A stretch of 64,000 nt of DNA from Dryocosmus kuriphilus (Eukaryota; Arthropoda; Insecta; Hymenoptera; Cynipidae), in NCBI GenBank assembly GCA_038277395.1, contig CM076191.1:27600583-27664582 (forward strand), written 5' to 3'. Within the stretch, counting starts at the first letter, position 1. Every line of letters begins with the position of its first letter. The translations under genes and the position numbers were made by a program. The notes beneath the pieces were generated by a model. That model was not told the DNA's origin. It saw only the letters and a list, made by a program, of their open reading frames with translations, and ran no database searches. Of the stretch, positions 20,271 to 32,179 are shown piece after piece.

Positions 20271-22282
20271 ACAGACGGATTAGGCCTAAAAACGGAAAAT
20301 TCCACTATATTAGTAAAAATATGGGATAACCTCAAACCTTAGGCAGATCCGCCGGTGATTTTCAAAATAGTTTTTAAGCTTCAATGAGTAATCAGTTCAA
20401 TATTTGCTCAGGATCGATAATAATCAGTCGAATTAGTAATAATAAAATTGTATAGGCAAATTGAAATATCGATTCGTTCAATTTTGCAACTTATTTTATT
20501 ACAAACAAGATGTCTTACAGTTTGTTCCATATATTAGCAGGAAACAAAGTTGTATAAGTATGCGAATATTAATAACTTATGAAAACATTAAGATTTGAAT
20601 TTTTTCTGCAATTTCTTAAAAAAGTAACAAAATTACTTTATTGTGGTATCATTTCATGCAAAGCTTTGAAATATTATCCTGAAATATTTTCAGGATACAG
20701 AAGATTCTTTCTCCGACAATGTAGGAAATACATTATTGAAATTAGAAGAATTTAATAATAATTAATATAATATATAGTATAATGTACAGAATTAATAGAA
20801 ATGATCATATCTTATTTATAACTTAGTACTTTTGAGGTAGAAATGAATTGTATTATTTATTCCAATTGTTATTATTTCATAAATATTATACTTTGCCATT
20901 CGCATTTTTAAAATCCCGCCGCGTAACGCTTCAAATTTTTAGGTGATGTTGCACACCAAACGTATATTTTATTTTCATTTACAGTATCTTTTTTGCGTAT
21001 CGTACAATAATTCATGCATTTCAATGCAAATGGTGCGCAACAATGATTAAAAAATTTAGTTCATTACATTTAATTACCTAATTATTTCATCATATTCTGA
21101 GTTTTACCGCATTTACCCATTTACAACACATGACCGGAAAATTTTGGGTAAATGATGGTCAGACCACTCTCAGTCCCATATCTACTCCTATCCTTTCCTT
21201 GGAAAGTCCAGGTCTCGCTAACGTACAACACATTAGGTGCAAGCATATAAGACGACATTGCAATTTTCACTTTATTTGTCACATTTTGCTTTCTCATAGA
21301 TGAAGCTTTGTTGTCGTTACAATTTCAAATATTCTTAAAATAATTTAATTTAACGTTTCTTATTTGGCAAGTGTCTAATACACGTTCTAATCAATTGGCC
21401 TGGTGTGTGAGTATGTGTGTGTGTGTCGCCCTTTCTTGTTAACACGATAACTTATAGACGGTTTCAGGTAAATTGATAAAACTTGGAGGGCTTAATTTCA
21501 ACACTAATATCTCAAATCTGATCGAAGAGTTTTTTCAAATATTGAATTTTACATTTTTTATGTTCTTTGAATTCAAAAAAAAAAACAGATTTTGTATAGT
21601 AAAACTTTTTTCATTAACATAATTCAAATTTGATGCAAAAAGATAAAAAATTCCTTGACTAAAGACGAATCGATTGAACTATAATATTAATATATTTTAT
21701 TGACGAAAACGGAACTTAAGATCATTTATACTTTTTGAAAGATGGGTTTTTAGGATAATTTTTTTATCAACATAATTTATAGTTGAAGCAAGAATAAAAA
21801 ATATTCTTTGATTCAAGACTAATCGACTGACCTACAGTAAATATTTAAAAACTTTTTTGCTATTTAATCATAATTAGGAAGCAAAGTGCTCATCAAATAA
21901 GTACAAATGAGCACACACCCGAGATCGAATTCACGTTATTTTTCTTAATAATAGTAAAATTAAAACAAATTCTTGGACTGTCACCAAAAAAAAATCAAAC
22001 AGGAAAGTAATGGACACAAAACTATATAAATTTTTTTTACTAAATTTGAACCTATTTTGAAAATTACTACTGTATATACATATTATAAACTTAAAACGCA
22101 TTTAGGTAGTGACTATAGGTCCGGACACATGTCATGTTCTTTTCCGCTTTCCGAGTCCGTACCTTTTGACTTGAATGTATTAGAAATGCGCTTAAACGTA
22201 CGGACTCTCCGTAACTTTAGACTTAGCCATAATTTTATAATACATGGCACAATAACTTCCGAGATTAATTAAAATCGAAGGA
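20271..22282. other. Non-coding region paralogous to 41134-44195 (downstream of GR genes)
   Basis: No gene seen. From about 20340 it aligns with the sequence downstream of GR2 (for example GATTTTCAAAATA near 20354/41150 and CACCCGAGATCGAATTCAC near 21917/43827). The paralogue carries an extra 1.1-kb repeat (42371-43487) that is absent here, so about 21543-21585 is the empty site. Confidence 0.8.
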
Positions 22283-22387
22283 ACACTTATTCTACTATGT
22301 TTTTCAATGTCAGTTGCTGGCTTTGGGTTCAATGACTCGATTCTTTTTAAAAGTAAATTAATACTGTTAAATTTCAGTCCTATATAG
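22283..22387 (-). pseudogene. GR1 exon 3, 5' part only
   Basis: Begins after acceptor CAG (rc of 22388-22390) in the phase left by exon 2 and encodes YIGLKFNSINLLLKRIES. Compared with GR2 the match ends at about 22283, where the sequence jumps to the region found downstream of the GR2 last exon. Exons 4-7 were thus removed by a deletion. The T5 run here keeps the frame open, unlike copy 1. Confidence 0.75.
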
Positions 22388-22541
22388 CTGAGGAAAGAAT
22401 ACATAAATATTAAGTTCCACCTTTTAAAGATTTTGATTAAATGCTCTAAAACTCTTTCTTTGATAACATTTTGAAAATGAATAATTTCAACAAATTATTA
22501 AATCATTAGAATAACTTTCGAATATAATAAAAAATACTTGC

Positions 22542-22798
22542 TTCACTATCGACGCAAACGTGAAAACAACCACAGAATTTGGTTGAATAGGATAATGGAA
22601 TAAATAACACACCTGCAAGCATTTGACGAAGTCAAGTATTTGTGATAAAAAATATACGTCCAACGACATAACAGTGCCAATCATGACAACCCACATCATT
22701 GTCTTCAACAACGAATTTGCAAAAATTTCTCGATAATTTTTTGGGAGATCTAAACTTTCTAAAGCTTCATCTAATAGTTCCATCCTTTTAATGATAAT
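22542..22798 (-). pseudogene. GR1 exon 2, separated from exon 1 by the Polinton
   Basis: A 257-base exon, same length as GR2 exon 2. It encodes a loop plus two hydrophobic segments (WVVMIGTVMSLDVYFL, LQVCYLFHYPI). The acceptor AG lies in the target duplication TAAGAT on the minus strand, so the dinucleotide survives but the upstream pyrimidine tract now comes from the Polinton end. The donor is GAA|GCAAGT (GC type). Confidence 0.8.
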
Positions 22799-22802
22799 CT
22801 TA
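22797..22802. repeat. Polinton target site duplication, left (ATCTTA)
   Basis: Six-base direct repeat with 39175-39180. In the uninterrupted paralogue GR2 the site occurs once (47374-47379) at the intron 1 acceptor. Confidence 0.92.
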
Positions 22803-23175
22803 AGTAGAATAGCTGTAGATGTTCTGGCACACCATGAAAAGCTTCGCGCTGTCACCGAACCGAGAGATCGCGCCACTACACCCTCAATGATTCATGCCCG
22901 CGCTAAGTTATCGACAGTTGGTATTACCTTTAGTCGGTAAGTTAGGGTTCTGTTCCAGGCTAAATGACACGACGAGCTTCGCGTTGATGACGGCAGATGG
23001 CGCCACTGACATCCGGTATTATCATCAGGAATTTGGGTCAGATAGAAATATAACAGTTTGTTGTCATTATTCGGTAAGGTAGAAATCTGTCACGTGTGAA
23101 ATAAACTATTTAACGTTAGTCGTTAAGGATGGGTTCTGCTCCAGGATATATACCTCTAGAATGTTCAAGAACTGA
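22803..23175 (+). repeat. Left terminal inverted repeat of element A2
   Basis: Same as 566-930 but with five extra bases near 22857. It pairs with 38800-39174; the best-paired part is about 22892-23090. Confidence 0.9.
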
Positions 23176-23216
23176 CGTGGTTCGTGTCCATGCTAAGCTT
23201 CCAGAATATTCTCGAT
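23155..23216. promoter_or_regulatory. Heat-shock-element-like pair, copy 2
   Basis: Same sites as 913-974, with four alternating GAA/TTC blocks each (one end block imperfect). Confidence 0.5.
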
Positions 23217-23915
23217 TATTTTAATATGCAATAGCTAGAAACACGAAATTGGTGAAAAACAACTCCCCCTTAACCCTGTAGCACCCCTTCTCTCACCCAT
23301 AAACATGTAGAAATGCTCGCAATGTTGCATAAGACAGAATGCATGTCAAGGTTATGTATTGGAATTTACGTCCCAAAAATTCTCTCTCTCTCTCCTACGA
23401 ATACTGTAGGTGACGTATTATGTTGGTAATGGGAATTTCCAATTTTTAGACATGCTTCGACAAGCATCGACAGGTTTCAACACGCACGATGACGCAATTT
23501 TTCGACATGCATAGTTTATGAAGGTAAAGTTCATAAAATACTTACCTGTAATTTAACGAAAAAAGTTAACAATATTGAAAATTTTTACCCATCGATGTTT
23601 CAAAGTAGAGTGTGAAATTTAACTCATCGAAATGCTGAAAATCCATCGTTATTTGAAGGAACGAAATTCCATCGGTGAAATTTGTGCAAACCAGAAAGAA
23701 ATGTACGAAATACTTTTTTTTCTCTCCCTTATTCATAAACTAAAATTAAGTAAATGAAGGTAATGTAAAGCGGAAAAAACGCCAGACTCACTTTTTTCTC
23801 TCTCTCTCTCTCTTATCTATAAACTAAAATTAAGTAATAAGTACACACACAGGCAGTTTATCTGTGAATGTTATAATTTGCTATTCACACAAAGCTTCCT
23901 CAATACAAAGCTCTT

Positions 23916-24233
23916 TTATTCAACATAGTCAAATTCAGAAAGATTGTATTTTCCACCAAAGTAGCAGAAAGAAAGTTTTTTAGCCTGGACCGCTACTTCC
24001 ATCTTCTCGAACGCATCCATATAGGCTGGATCCTCAAAAATCTTCTTTATTCTGCTCGGAAAGTAGACTGTGATCTCATTCTCCAACTCGGCCACGAATT
24101 TTGTGCCATATTTCATTTGAAGTTTGATGGTTTTGGTAACAGCATACTTCTTCTTCACTGTCAGGTCAGATAATGATTTCACTGGTAATACCTCTTCCAA
24201 TCGGCCCACTTTGTTAATAGCACTAAGATGCAT
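23916..24233 (-). CDS. Conserved small Polinton protein, 105 aa, copy 2
   Basis: Protein identical to 1675-1992. It is the first gene from the left terminus of the full element. TATA is on the minus strand at about 24323-24328. No break is visible, so it could still be translated. Confidence 0.75.
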   Translation of the reverse strand: MHLSAINKVGRLEEVLPVKSLSDLTVKKKYAVTKTIKLQMKYGTKFVAELENEITVYFPSRIKKIFEDPAYMDAFEKMEVAVQAKKLSFCYFGGKYNLSEFDYVE

Positions 24234-24297
24234 CTTCTTCTTCTATGGGTAATTAAATCTGAATAGACGTTATACTCTGTATGTTTAATGACAGATT

Positions 24298-24767
24298 GAA
24301 GCCTCTAGAATCCGATGCGGCTTTTATAGGTCAGTACCCCACTCTACCTACATTCTAGAGGGTTCGAGAAAGTTCTAGAAGCTCGACAAGTTTCATCACG
24401 TTACGCAAGATGATTCAATAATTTCTTGCGGAAATTTCCACCAGAATGTTCTACAAGGTACTGCGTAGAATGTTCACAAAGTGTTGTTGCTCGAAGTTTC
24501 TCGAAGCTTCTAGAAGGTTAGATTAGGCAATAGAAGCTCGACAAGTTTCATCAGGTTATACAAGATGATGCAATTATTTCTTGTGGGGATTCCCACCAGA
24601 ATGTTCTAGAATATTTGATTAAGCAAGATGATGCAAGGATTTTGACTCGAACTTCTAGAACATTCTCGAAGCTTCTAGAATGTTTAATTATGCAACGATT
24701 GCTTGCGGAGATTCCCATCATAATGTTCTAGAAGGTACTGTGTAGATAGTTCGCGAAGTTTCTAGAA
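24298..24767. promoter_or_regulatory. Heat-shock element array, copy 2
   Basis: Clusters at 24298-24310, 24353-24385, 24493-24515, 24599-24611, 24653-24680 (six perfect blocks) and 24755-24767, identical to copy 1. The array lies immediately upstream of the 105-aa gene and downstream of the 125-aa gene. Confidence 0.65.
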
Positions 24768-25269
24768 GGTTAGATTACGCAAGATGATGCAACACGTTAC
24801 GTAAGATGATACAAATTTAACGGGTATTTTCAAGCTCTCGACATGTTTCAACACGCATAGTTTATGAAGGTCAATTTCTTACCTAAGCACCATATGTTAA
24901 TAATAATAATGAAATTAAACCCATCGACGTGCTGAAAATCCATCAACTTAAAACTAAACTGGAAAAAAAATCAACTTATCCATAAATTAAAAACTAAGTT
25001 GATAGAGTCCAAATAAAGTTAAAACTTCTTTACATATAAACTTTTTTCTGTTTATTAAAAAAAAACTTATGCTAAGAATACAACGTATAATCTTAACCTA
25101 TTTAGACAGGAGAACAAAACGTTTTTAAGAATACATAAATTCACAACCGGTAAGCGATATGATGTTCGAGGTATCAAGATCTGTCATCTCATCATCAGGA
25201 TCTTTCATATCATTATCATTCACACCATCATCATCATCATCATCATCATCATTATCATCACCATCGATT

Positions 25270-25647
25270 TTACTTGCAAGGCTGATTCCGAGGAGTCAAG
25301 AACCAGTTCCTGAGAGCAAGAGCATTTCGAACTGCACAATTTTCATACCAGCACTGAGTATGGTGATTACACCTCATGCAAACTCTAGGGTGCAATTTGA
25401 GGAGTGAAGGACAACCCAAATCTTCAAGATTATTTACATTTTTCAGAAACTGCTCCATCCACCTCTGTGGCGTCAGCCACAAATTTTCACTCTTGTAGCG
25501 GGCTGGCAACACATGCCAGTAGCAAGGAGATTCAAATAGATAAACCACAGGTTGAGAGTCTTCCTGGATAGAAACTACAGCCAACTCCTTGAAGGCAAAC
25601 TGGATAATGGGCTTCTTGAAGCCTTGCACGTCCACTTTGAACTCCAT
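25270..25647 (-). CDS. Conserved Polinton protein with central deletion, copy 2
   Basis: Differs from 3030-3407 by one residue (alanine for valine, base 25595). Same internal deletion and same shifted aspartate-rich tail downstream. Confidence 0.7.
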   Translation of the reverse strand: MEFKVDVQGFKKPIIQFAFKELAVVSIQEDSQPVVYLFESPCYWHVLPARYKSENLWLTPQRWMEQFLKNVNNLEDLGCPSLLKLHPRVCMRCNHHTQCWYENCAVRNALALRNWFLTPRNQPCK

Positions 25648-25750
25648 TTCGACGAAAACTGAATTCTGCTTACTGAAATAATCTCTTTTATAAATTTCTC
25701 CCCACGACTGCTGACATTACGGCCACCACTGCTGACATTAACCCCACCAC

Positions 25751-27152
25751 TTAAATCAACATTCTTACGTTGCCACTGAGAGTTTGATATTGAATAAGAC
25801 GGTCATGTATGATGAGGCAGTAGGCTGAAGTTTCGGCGGGAAAATTGTCTCCAGATTCAAATTCCAAACGAACGTCCACTGAGGTCTGTTTGAGAAACTC
25901 ATTTTGTTTTGAGGAATCAATAACAGCCAGAGGAGCGTGTTCTTTGAAATCGTTTTTCTTCAACATTGGTTCAGACTCTTTGCTATAGTATGCTGCCTGA
26001 AAGTTTGCATACATCTCATACAGTAGTGCAAACTGTTTATGATTAATGTTCAGGTTCAGATTGTCGTACGGATAACACTGTGAATTGAGAAACCCCTTGA
26101 CATTGGTTATACTGCAATGGTCGAAACGATTAGCATATCTTGCTCGCCTATCCCGCCTATTCTTTCTGCCTCTCTGGAAACCCAGGATAACGTAACATGG
26201 TTTCTCCAATTGAGTTGACATTTTCACAGTCCATATGTGTCTTGAGATGGTGTGGAGCAGGGGGTATTCATACAATTCCCATGAGCGAAAACTCATAGTG
26301 GTCAGAGGGTCTTTTTAAATCAACTTCAGCAACTGTATCTTCTGCTGATCTGAAACCATTACGTACGGTATCATCCACTCCACGTTCTGAATCGAGATCC
26401 TAAATTGTTCTTCGTTTCCAGGATCTTGACGTTGTTGAATAATGGCGTTCAAGTCACTGCGTGATCTTGTCAGGATAAGCTCATGCTTTGCATTCACAAC
26501 GATTTTTCGATAGTCTTCAGCGAATCCTAGGATCATACTGAGCGGTATGGTAACATGGAAGTATGCCTCCTCATTAGCAAGATATCCTGTTCCTTCGGGG
26601 ATGCCTAGCTATCTTGCATTCTCTATAAGATAACTTTGTCCAGGAGTGAGAGAGATGTAACCTTTTATGGTGCTCGTGAGACCGACATTTTTGCAACGAT
26701 CAATCTCAGTACCAGTGAGTTCATAGCGAACTTCATCAAATAGAAAGCAGATTGCGTTGCTCCCTAAGGTTGTAGCAGTAACATTTCTGACTACATCATC
26801 ATCCCTAGTCAGTCATCCGTATACGTGCAGTGAACTCTTACTTGGTAGTATACACAAATCTTGATGCTGAACAGTGATTCGAATTTCATCACTATAGTTG
26901 AATGATGATAAGGCATAAGGTTGATGTGCATGAATCTCATAGTGGGATATGGACTCGTCAAATGTCACTGGTGCTTGAATGCTTAATATTTCTTCCACTT
27001 TTTTCTTTTTTGCAACAGCTGGGGATGACAAATATCTTGAATGGCCTGTTCAATTTCTTTCTTTGACCTTGAGACCTATTTGGGTCAGAAGGAGCACGTT
27101 CTGAGGTGTTAGCGCCTTGCGTACTGGCTGTGAACTGACCTGTGTCTGGCAT
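25751..27152 (-). pseudogene. MCP: Major capsid protein, disrupted, copy 2
   Basis: Carries the same frameshift (about 27030) and the same stops (26813-26815, 26609-26611, 26315-26317) as copy 1. The mutations therefore predate the duplication, or the two copies are one locus. Confidence 0.88.
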
Positions 27153-27198
27153 CTTGCCTCCCTTATATAGACTCCCTTGCGATTGTACACAATACCCA

Positions 27199-27884
27199 TT
27201 ACGATGATGATTTGACGTGTAGCCTTATTGTTATAATCTCTCCTAGAAAATTCATCAAGTCTCCGTTTTGATCAACAATGCAGAGCTGAATTTCATGTAT
27301 TGTCTTCACGGCGAATGGCAGATAAATAACGTGTGACGGCACTTCCACAATCTTATATCCTGGTGGAAAAACAGGAAATAATTCGTGAATTGTGTGCACT
27401 TTGCGCTCGTTGATGTAGCATCCTGTTGTGACACGACACTCAACTCGTAGAGCATTCACTTATTGGCTGCAAGAACACGAGGTGCGAAACCCAACAAACG
27501 TCCAATCGAATCCACTGACTGAAAGTCCACTTCATGATCACACTTTATCTCGCTGCGCAGTGTGGTATTATTTCGCTTGATGCTTATTGTAATGCCGTCA
27601 CTCGCTAGAATCTTCTGGACATATCTCTCAATGTCTTCAATCTCATAGCTGCCAGTGGGTATGACAACTTTTCTTTGACCCACCTGAATTGTATTCCTCC
27701 CAGCATAAACGTTAGGAATCGCATTGAATGTGAGAAATTCAACCAGACCAAGAGCGTAGTTCTTGTGTGGAGACAGTTCTATTGGTGGGAAGTACCCTGC
27801 CTCGAGCACAGAAGAGTTTCCCGTTATGGTGAGGGTAAATGATTCGTTCAAGACGGTGTTCTTCTCTATACTCTCACCAAACAA
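27199..27884 (-). pseudogene. Penton protein, frameshifted, copy 2
   Basis: Same break near 27456-27459. One residue differs from copy 1 (NNTTLR for NTTTLR, base 27568). Confidence 0.85.
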
Positions 27885-27888
27885 TACA

Positions 27889-28290
27889 TCACACTCTCTT
27901 ATATATACTGTATTTTTCTTTTACATATATCTGTTTACACAAAAACTTTAAACACAAGTGTCCCCACTCAGCACTGTCATAGTCCTGATATCTATCATGA
28001 TTGTACTTAATTACGCTACCAACACCAAGGTAATCGACAAGATCTGATGGTGGACGAAGATTACCGAAACTGTCAAAGTATAGAACATTATTACCGATCT
28101 TTCTATATGTTACCCAGTGAGTACCAGGGCCGTGACTGTCATCAAGATTCACAATAGCTGATTCAGTCTGACGGGGACCACGCACTGATAGCTGATTACG
28201 CATAAACACTCCACGAAAATGTGGAATTTTTATAGCTTTAGAATATTTCAAAAGATCGGCATCAGTGAGTGCACGATGAGGTAGCTTCAC
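27889..28290 (-). CDS. PRO: Adenain-like cysteine protease, copy 2
   Basis: Identical to 5649-6050, open frame. The His, acidic, Gln and Cys active-site positions are retained. Confidence 0.88.
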   Translation of the reverse strand: MKLPHRALTDADLLKYSKAIKIPHFRGVFMRNQLSVRGPRQTESAIVNLDDSHGPGTHWVTYRKIGNNVLYFDSFGNLRPPSDLVDYLGVGSVIKYNHDRYQDYDSAEWGHLCLKFLCKQIYVKEKYSIYKRV

Positions 28291-28376
28291 TACAAGTTTT
28301 TTGATGCTGGCCTCAGATGAAGTCCCGGTCCTTTCCTGTAGGGTTTCAGGTGTAAACCCTTTCCTAGAACAATAGC

Positions 28377-29090
28377 CTACATTTTCTTGTTATGACGTTG
28401 AGCCTCTGCGAGTTGTTGTTTAGCTACGTTAGCACCGTTTACGGCCTTGGCTAGACCAGCTGCTCCGCCAGTAAGAGCTCCAAGTGCACTGAGTCCAGCA
28501 AATATGAGAATCAGTGGCAAAACACCACCGACTTTCGACGGTATTGGCAGAACACGCGGATTTGTCACTTGTGCACTTTTGATAGCTTTCTGCGCACCTC
28601 TGATTGCAGACTTGATGGACACTTTTGCATCACTACTACTTTGCTTCATTGCTTCCTTAGCTGCATTCACAATCTTTCTAAATCCTATTACTTTCTTCTT
28701 CTTCTTTGAACAGAGCTTCCTCTTCTCCGAACTGAATTTCCTCTTCAACCCCATACCGAGTTTTGCTTTAGCATTCATTACGTTCGTTATTGTCAGTGCT
28801 GCCGCTTTCTTGTCAATTCTAGTGTCGTTAGCAATTACTCGCTGCGACGCTTTACTCGCAAGTGCACGATCTGCAGAGTTTCTCGCTTCAACGTTCTCAC
28901 GATTACGTGAATATGCAATGTCGTGTTCTTTACGCGCTGCGTCTAGAGGATTGATACCGGGATCACCTCTAGCAAGTCGTTTCACTAGCTTAGTACTTGG
29001 ACCGCAGCATCGATAGCCAGGTAAATGCAACTCAAACGGCAAGTTGTTGATGAGTCGATTGACTAAGCCTTTACCTCGATGCACAATCAT
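28377..29090 (-). CDS. PLA2-domain virion-type protein, copy 2
   Basis: Identical to 6137-6850. Open frame with the GDPGINPLDAA and KEHDIAY motifs intact. Confidence 0.82.
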   Translation of the reverse strand: MIVHRGKGLVNRLINNLPFELHLPGYRCCGPSTKLVKRLARGDPGINPLDAARKEHDIAYSRNRENVEARNSADRALASKASQRVIANDTRIDKKAAALTITNVMNAKAKLGMGLKRKFSSEKRKLCSKKKKKVIGFRKIVNAAKEAMKQSSSDAKVSIKSAIRGAQKAIKSAQVTNPRVLPIPSKVGGVLPLILIFAGLSALGALTGGAAGLAKAVNGANVAKQQLAEAQRHNKKM

Positions 29091-29131
29091 TCCTCACTGA
29101 ACGGAGGTTAGCACGCAACTGACCTGAAAGC

Positions 29132-29152
29132 TATAAAAGCGCTGTATTTATA
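29132..29152. promoter_or_regulatory. Divergent double TATA promoter, copy 2
   Basis: Same back-to-back boxes as 6892-6912, serving the PLA2 gene (minus) and ATPase (plus). Confidence 0.6.
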
Positions 29153-29175
29153 GATTTTGCGACAGTCGAAGTCAA

Positions 29176-29864
29176 GATGCGGTTCAAGAAATAATCTATT
29201 AAGCTTCCGATCGATAACTTTGATTCCCTCGTCCAATTAGAGAAGAAGAAGAAGGTAAAACGTCATGGCAGTCTACTGCCAGACAGCATTCGTGAAGTCT
29301 TTTGTGGACCGTCAAATTGTGGCAAGACTCGCTTTAATTTTGCACCCAAACGGATTGAAATTTGCCAATGTCTACGTCTATTCGTAATCCCTGAAACAAG
29401 CAAAGTATCGATTCCTGGAATGGGTGTTAAATAATGTAGATGGCGTTCAGTATTTTCCCTTCAGTGAGCATGAAGAGGTAATATCACCAAGGGAAGCTCA
29501 ACCAAATTCTATAATTGTATTTGAGAATGTAGCCTATGAGAAACAGGACAACATTAGAGCCTTCTTTTGCATGGGTAGACACGCTCGCGTTGACAGTTTT
29601 TACTTATGTCAAACTTATGCTCGAATTCCTAAACATTTGGTGCGAGACAATGACAACCTGTTGATACTTTTCAAGCAGGATGAGACGAATTTGAGACACA
29701 TGTATGACGATCATGTGAACACTGACGTGAGTTATTCTCAATTTCGAGACTTATGTTCGGCATGTTGGAATACCGACAAGTATGGATTTGTTGTCATTGA
29801 CAAGGACAGTGAGCTCAAGGAGGGCAGATACCGAAAAGGATTGCACTGTTTTATCTCTCTATAA
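29176..29864 (+). pseudogene. Packaging ATPase, disrupted, copy 2
   Basis: Same Walker A block (about 29308-29331) and the same early TAA, frameshift and second TAA as copy 1. Confidence 0.88.
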
Positions 29865-29873
29865 ATACGAGTT

Positions 29874-30845
29874 ATGCTGTTGAAATTATATCATTATAGA
29901 TTGAGCCGTGAACACATCAACATGTTAAAGTTTTACAAAGAGAAGGAGGTGCTCCGTCAAATTGCAAAAGCCAGAGAGGCGATTCGACGTAAACATCGAA
30001 TTCGTAAAATGGGTAAAGAAGCCACTGAAAATATAATGAGTGAAATGTTTAAGCCAATCGTCTTGCCACTGCAAAAACTGGTTGACATATCTAGTTCTTC
30101 AATCCAGAAGAAAGATGAACCTGCAAAGGAAAAAGATGAGGAGGAGGATGATAACGCTTCCTACGTGACTGCTGATGCTGAAAAAGGAGAGCTTGATAAA
30201 GCTATAATTGAAAATGATGCTGATGGAACTGTATCTTCTGTTAATTATGAGTATTTAACAAACAAGTTTCTCAGGATGTTAAATAAAAGCAGAAAACAGT
30301 ACTTGGATATGATTTATGGTGTTCGCAAGCTCAATAATGGAACTCTAATGATTGGCGATGAACTAATTAGTTTTGAGGGACAATATATCCACGTTGGAGA
30401 TAAACAGTACTTGAAAACCGTTGGCTTGTTGGAACTGCTGTGTAGATAGACTCCTGAAGAATCGCATGTAAGTGCTGATGACCTGAGCAACTATAAAGAA
30501 ATTCTAATTGCTACAAATGCACACAAGAAGCGGTATAGTGCAACTGAAGCTGTTCAAAAAGGCAATAGCATCAAGTACAAGAACTTTATTGCGAAACTGT
30601 TCAATGTGTCACGCAGACGGTCCTCAACGAGTGGAGGTTCACAACCACAGTATATGATAGCAAGAAAAAATATTAATACTGACTATGTCTACTGGGATGA
30701 TCCTAACGAACTAGTGGATCATCTTCGTCTACTCTTAGCGTCTCAGGCAGCAGGCAATCCAATTATAACAATGAAATCGTGTCCATCATTGAGGAATTAC
30801 GGAAAGCCGGAATCATATATAAGAACGTACACATAAAAATATCAT
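29874..30845 (+). pseudogene. Conserved Polinton protein (YWDDPNELVD), copy 2
   Basis: TAG at 30447-30449 in frame, with a frameshift near the C-terminus, as in copy 1. Confidence 0.75.
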
Positions 30846-30855
30846 CAGTATCACG

Positions 30856-31293
30856 ATGAGTATCGATGTGTTTGGACGTAACTTGGATCAAACCGCTGCA
30901 GCAGCAAGCCGTGGACCTCCTGGTGTGGGATTCAAGATCATCTCCGACGACCATTATGACGTAGACGGCAAGAGACTGTGCAACGTTAGTGATGCTAGAG
31001 AACAATACGACGCAGTGAATTTGGGAATTGTACAGCGCATTATTCAAAACGAGATACGTACAGTGTTTAGAGTCACATCGTCTATGTGAACAGAGATTGA
31101 CAGTAATAATTTGATGATACGTATCCTCGAGGAATCAATCAACGAGATACTAAAGGACTTGCGAATTGATAGCCAACAAGACTTGTTAATTCGTAACGCT
31201 GAACTCATTGCTCAGTTGGTCGCTCCAGTAAACGCTCTCGAGAATGGACAAGGAGAAACTAGCAGTATTCACGGAACTGCATATACCGGCTAG
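30856..31293 (+). pseudogene. Conserved Polinton protein (GPPGVGFK), copy 2
   Basis: TGA at 31087-31089 in frame. TATATAAG is at 30816-30823. It overlaps the integrase start. Confidence 0.72.
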
Positions 31294-32170
31294 AAAGAAT
31301 TATCCACGTCGGCGCGTGCAAGTGCGCGGTATAGATGAGACTTGGCAGGCAGATTTCGTTGAAATGCTACCCTGTGCCCACGAGAATAATGGTTACAAGT
31401 ATTTACTTAGCGTAATAGATATTTTCTCCAAGTACGCCTGGGCTGTCCCTGTTAAAAGCAAGAGTGGATCAGATGTCACTTCAGCAATGGAATCTGTACT
31501 GGTGCAGGTTCGTACACCAAAAAACTTACACACTGACAAAGGCAAAGAATTTTATAATTCGCAGTTTTATAATCTTATGTAGCAATACAGGATTAATCTG
31601 TACTCAACGCACAGTAATCTAAAGGCTTCAATCAATGAACGATTTAATCGTACGCTCAAGAACAAGATTTGGCCACAATTTAGCTTGAGAGGCAACTACA
31701 AGTGGATAGACATTTTACCTGCTCTCATCTCCAAGTACAACAATGCAAAACATCGATCAATCGGTATGAAGCCCAGAGATATCACTGCAGAAGATGAAAA
31801 GGAACTCTTGCAACGCTTTAAGAAACTGCGAAGTGTACCCAGAAGGAAGAGAGCAAAGTTCAAAGTTGGTGATAGGGTTCAAGTCAGCAAGCACAAGCAT
31901 ATCTTTGAGAAAGAATACACTTCAAACTGGATAACAGAGATATTCACTGTAACACAAGTCATACCTACCAATCCAGTGACGTACAAGCTCAAGGACTATC
32001 AAGAACAAAGTATTGCTGGCGGATTCTATGAACAGGAACTTCTCAAAGTTAAGCATCCAGATGTATACCTTATGGAAAAGGTAATCAAGAGACGTGGCAA
32101 TAAAGTATATGTAAAGTGGTTACGCTTTGATGGTTCACACAACAGCTGGATAGATAAATCAGATATGTAA
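31244..32170 (+). pseudogene. INT: Polinton integrase with chromodomain, one nonsense codon
   Basis: A 308-codon frame interrupted only by TAG at 31580-31582 (codon 113). The catalytic triad D37, D98, E132 is present. After the core comes a basic segment (PRRKRAKFKVGDRVQV) and a C-terminal chromodomain (from about residue 274: VYLMEKVIKRRG, YVKWLRFDGSHNSWI), which in chromointegrases guides target choice. The enzyme would insert element DNA with a 6-bp stagger, which matches the ATCTTA duplication. Besides the stop I see no other damage. Confidence 0.93.
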
Positions 32171-32179
32171 TCAACTTTT

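Larger units (their letters stand above)
22239..31936. repeat. Near-identical direct repeat, copy 2
   Basis: Partner of 1-9696 at an offset of 22237-22242. Here the sequence continues into the rest of the Polinton and, beyond it, GR1 exon 1. This copy therefore shows the original arrangement. Confidence 0.95.
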
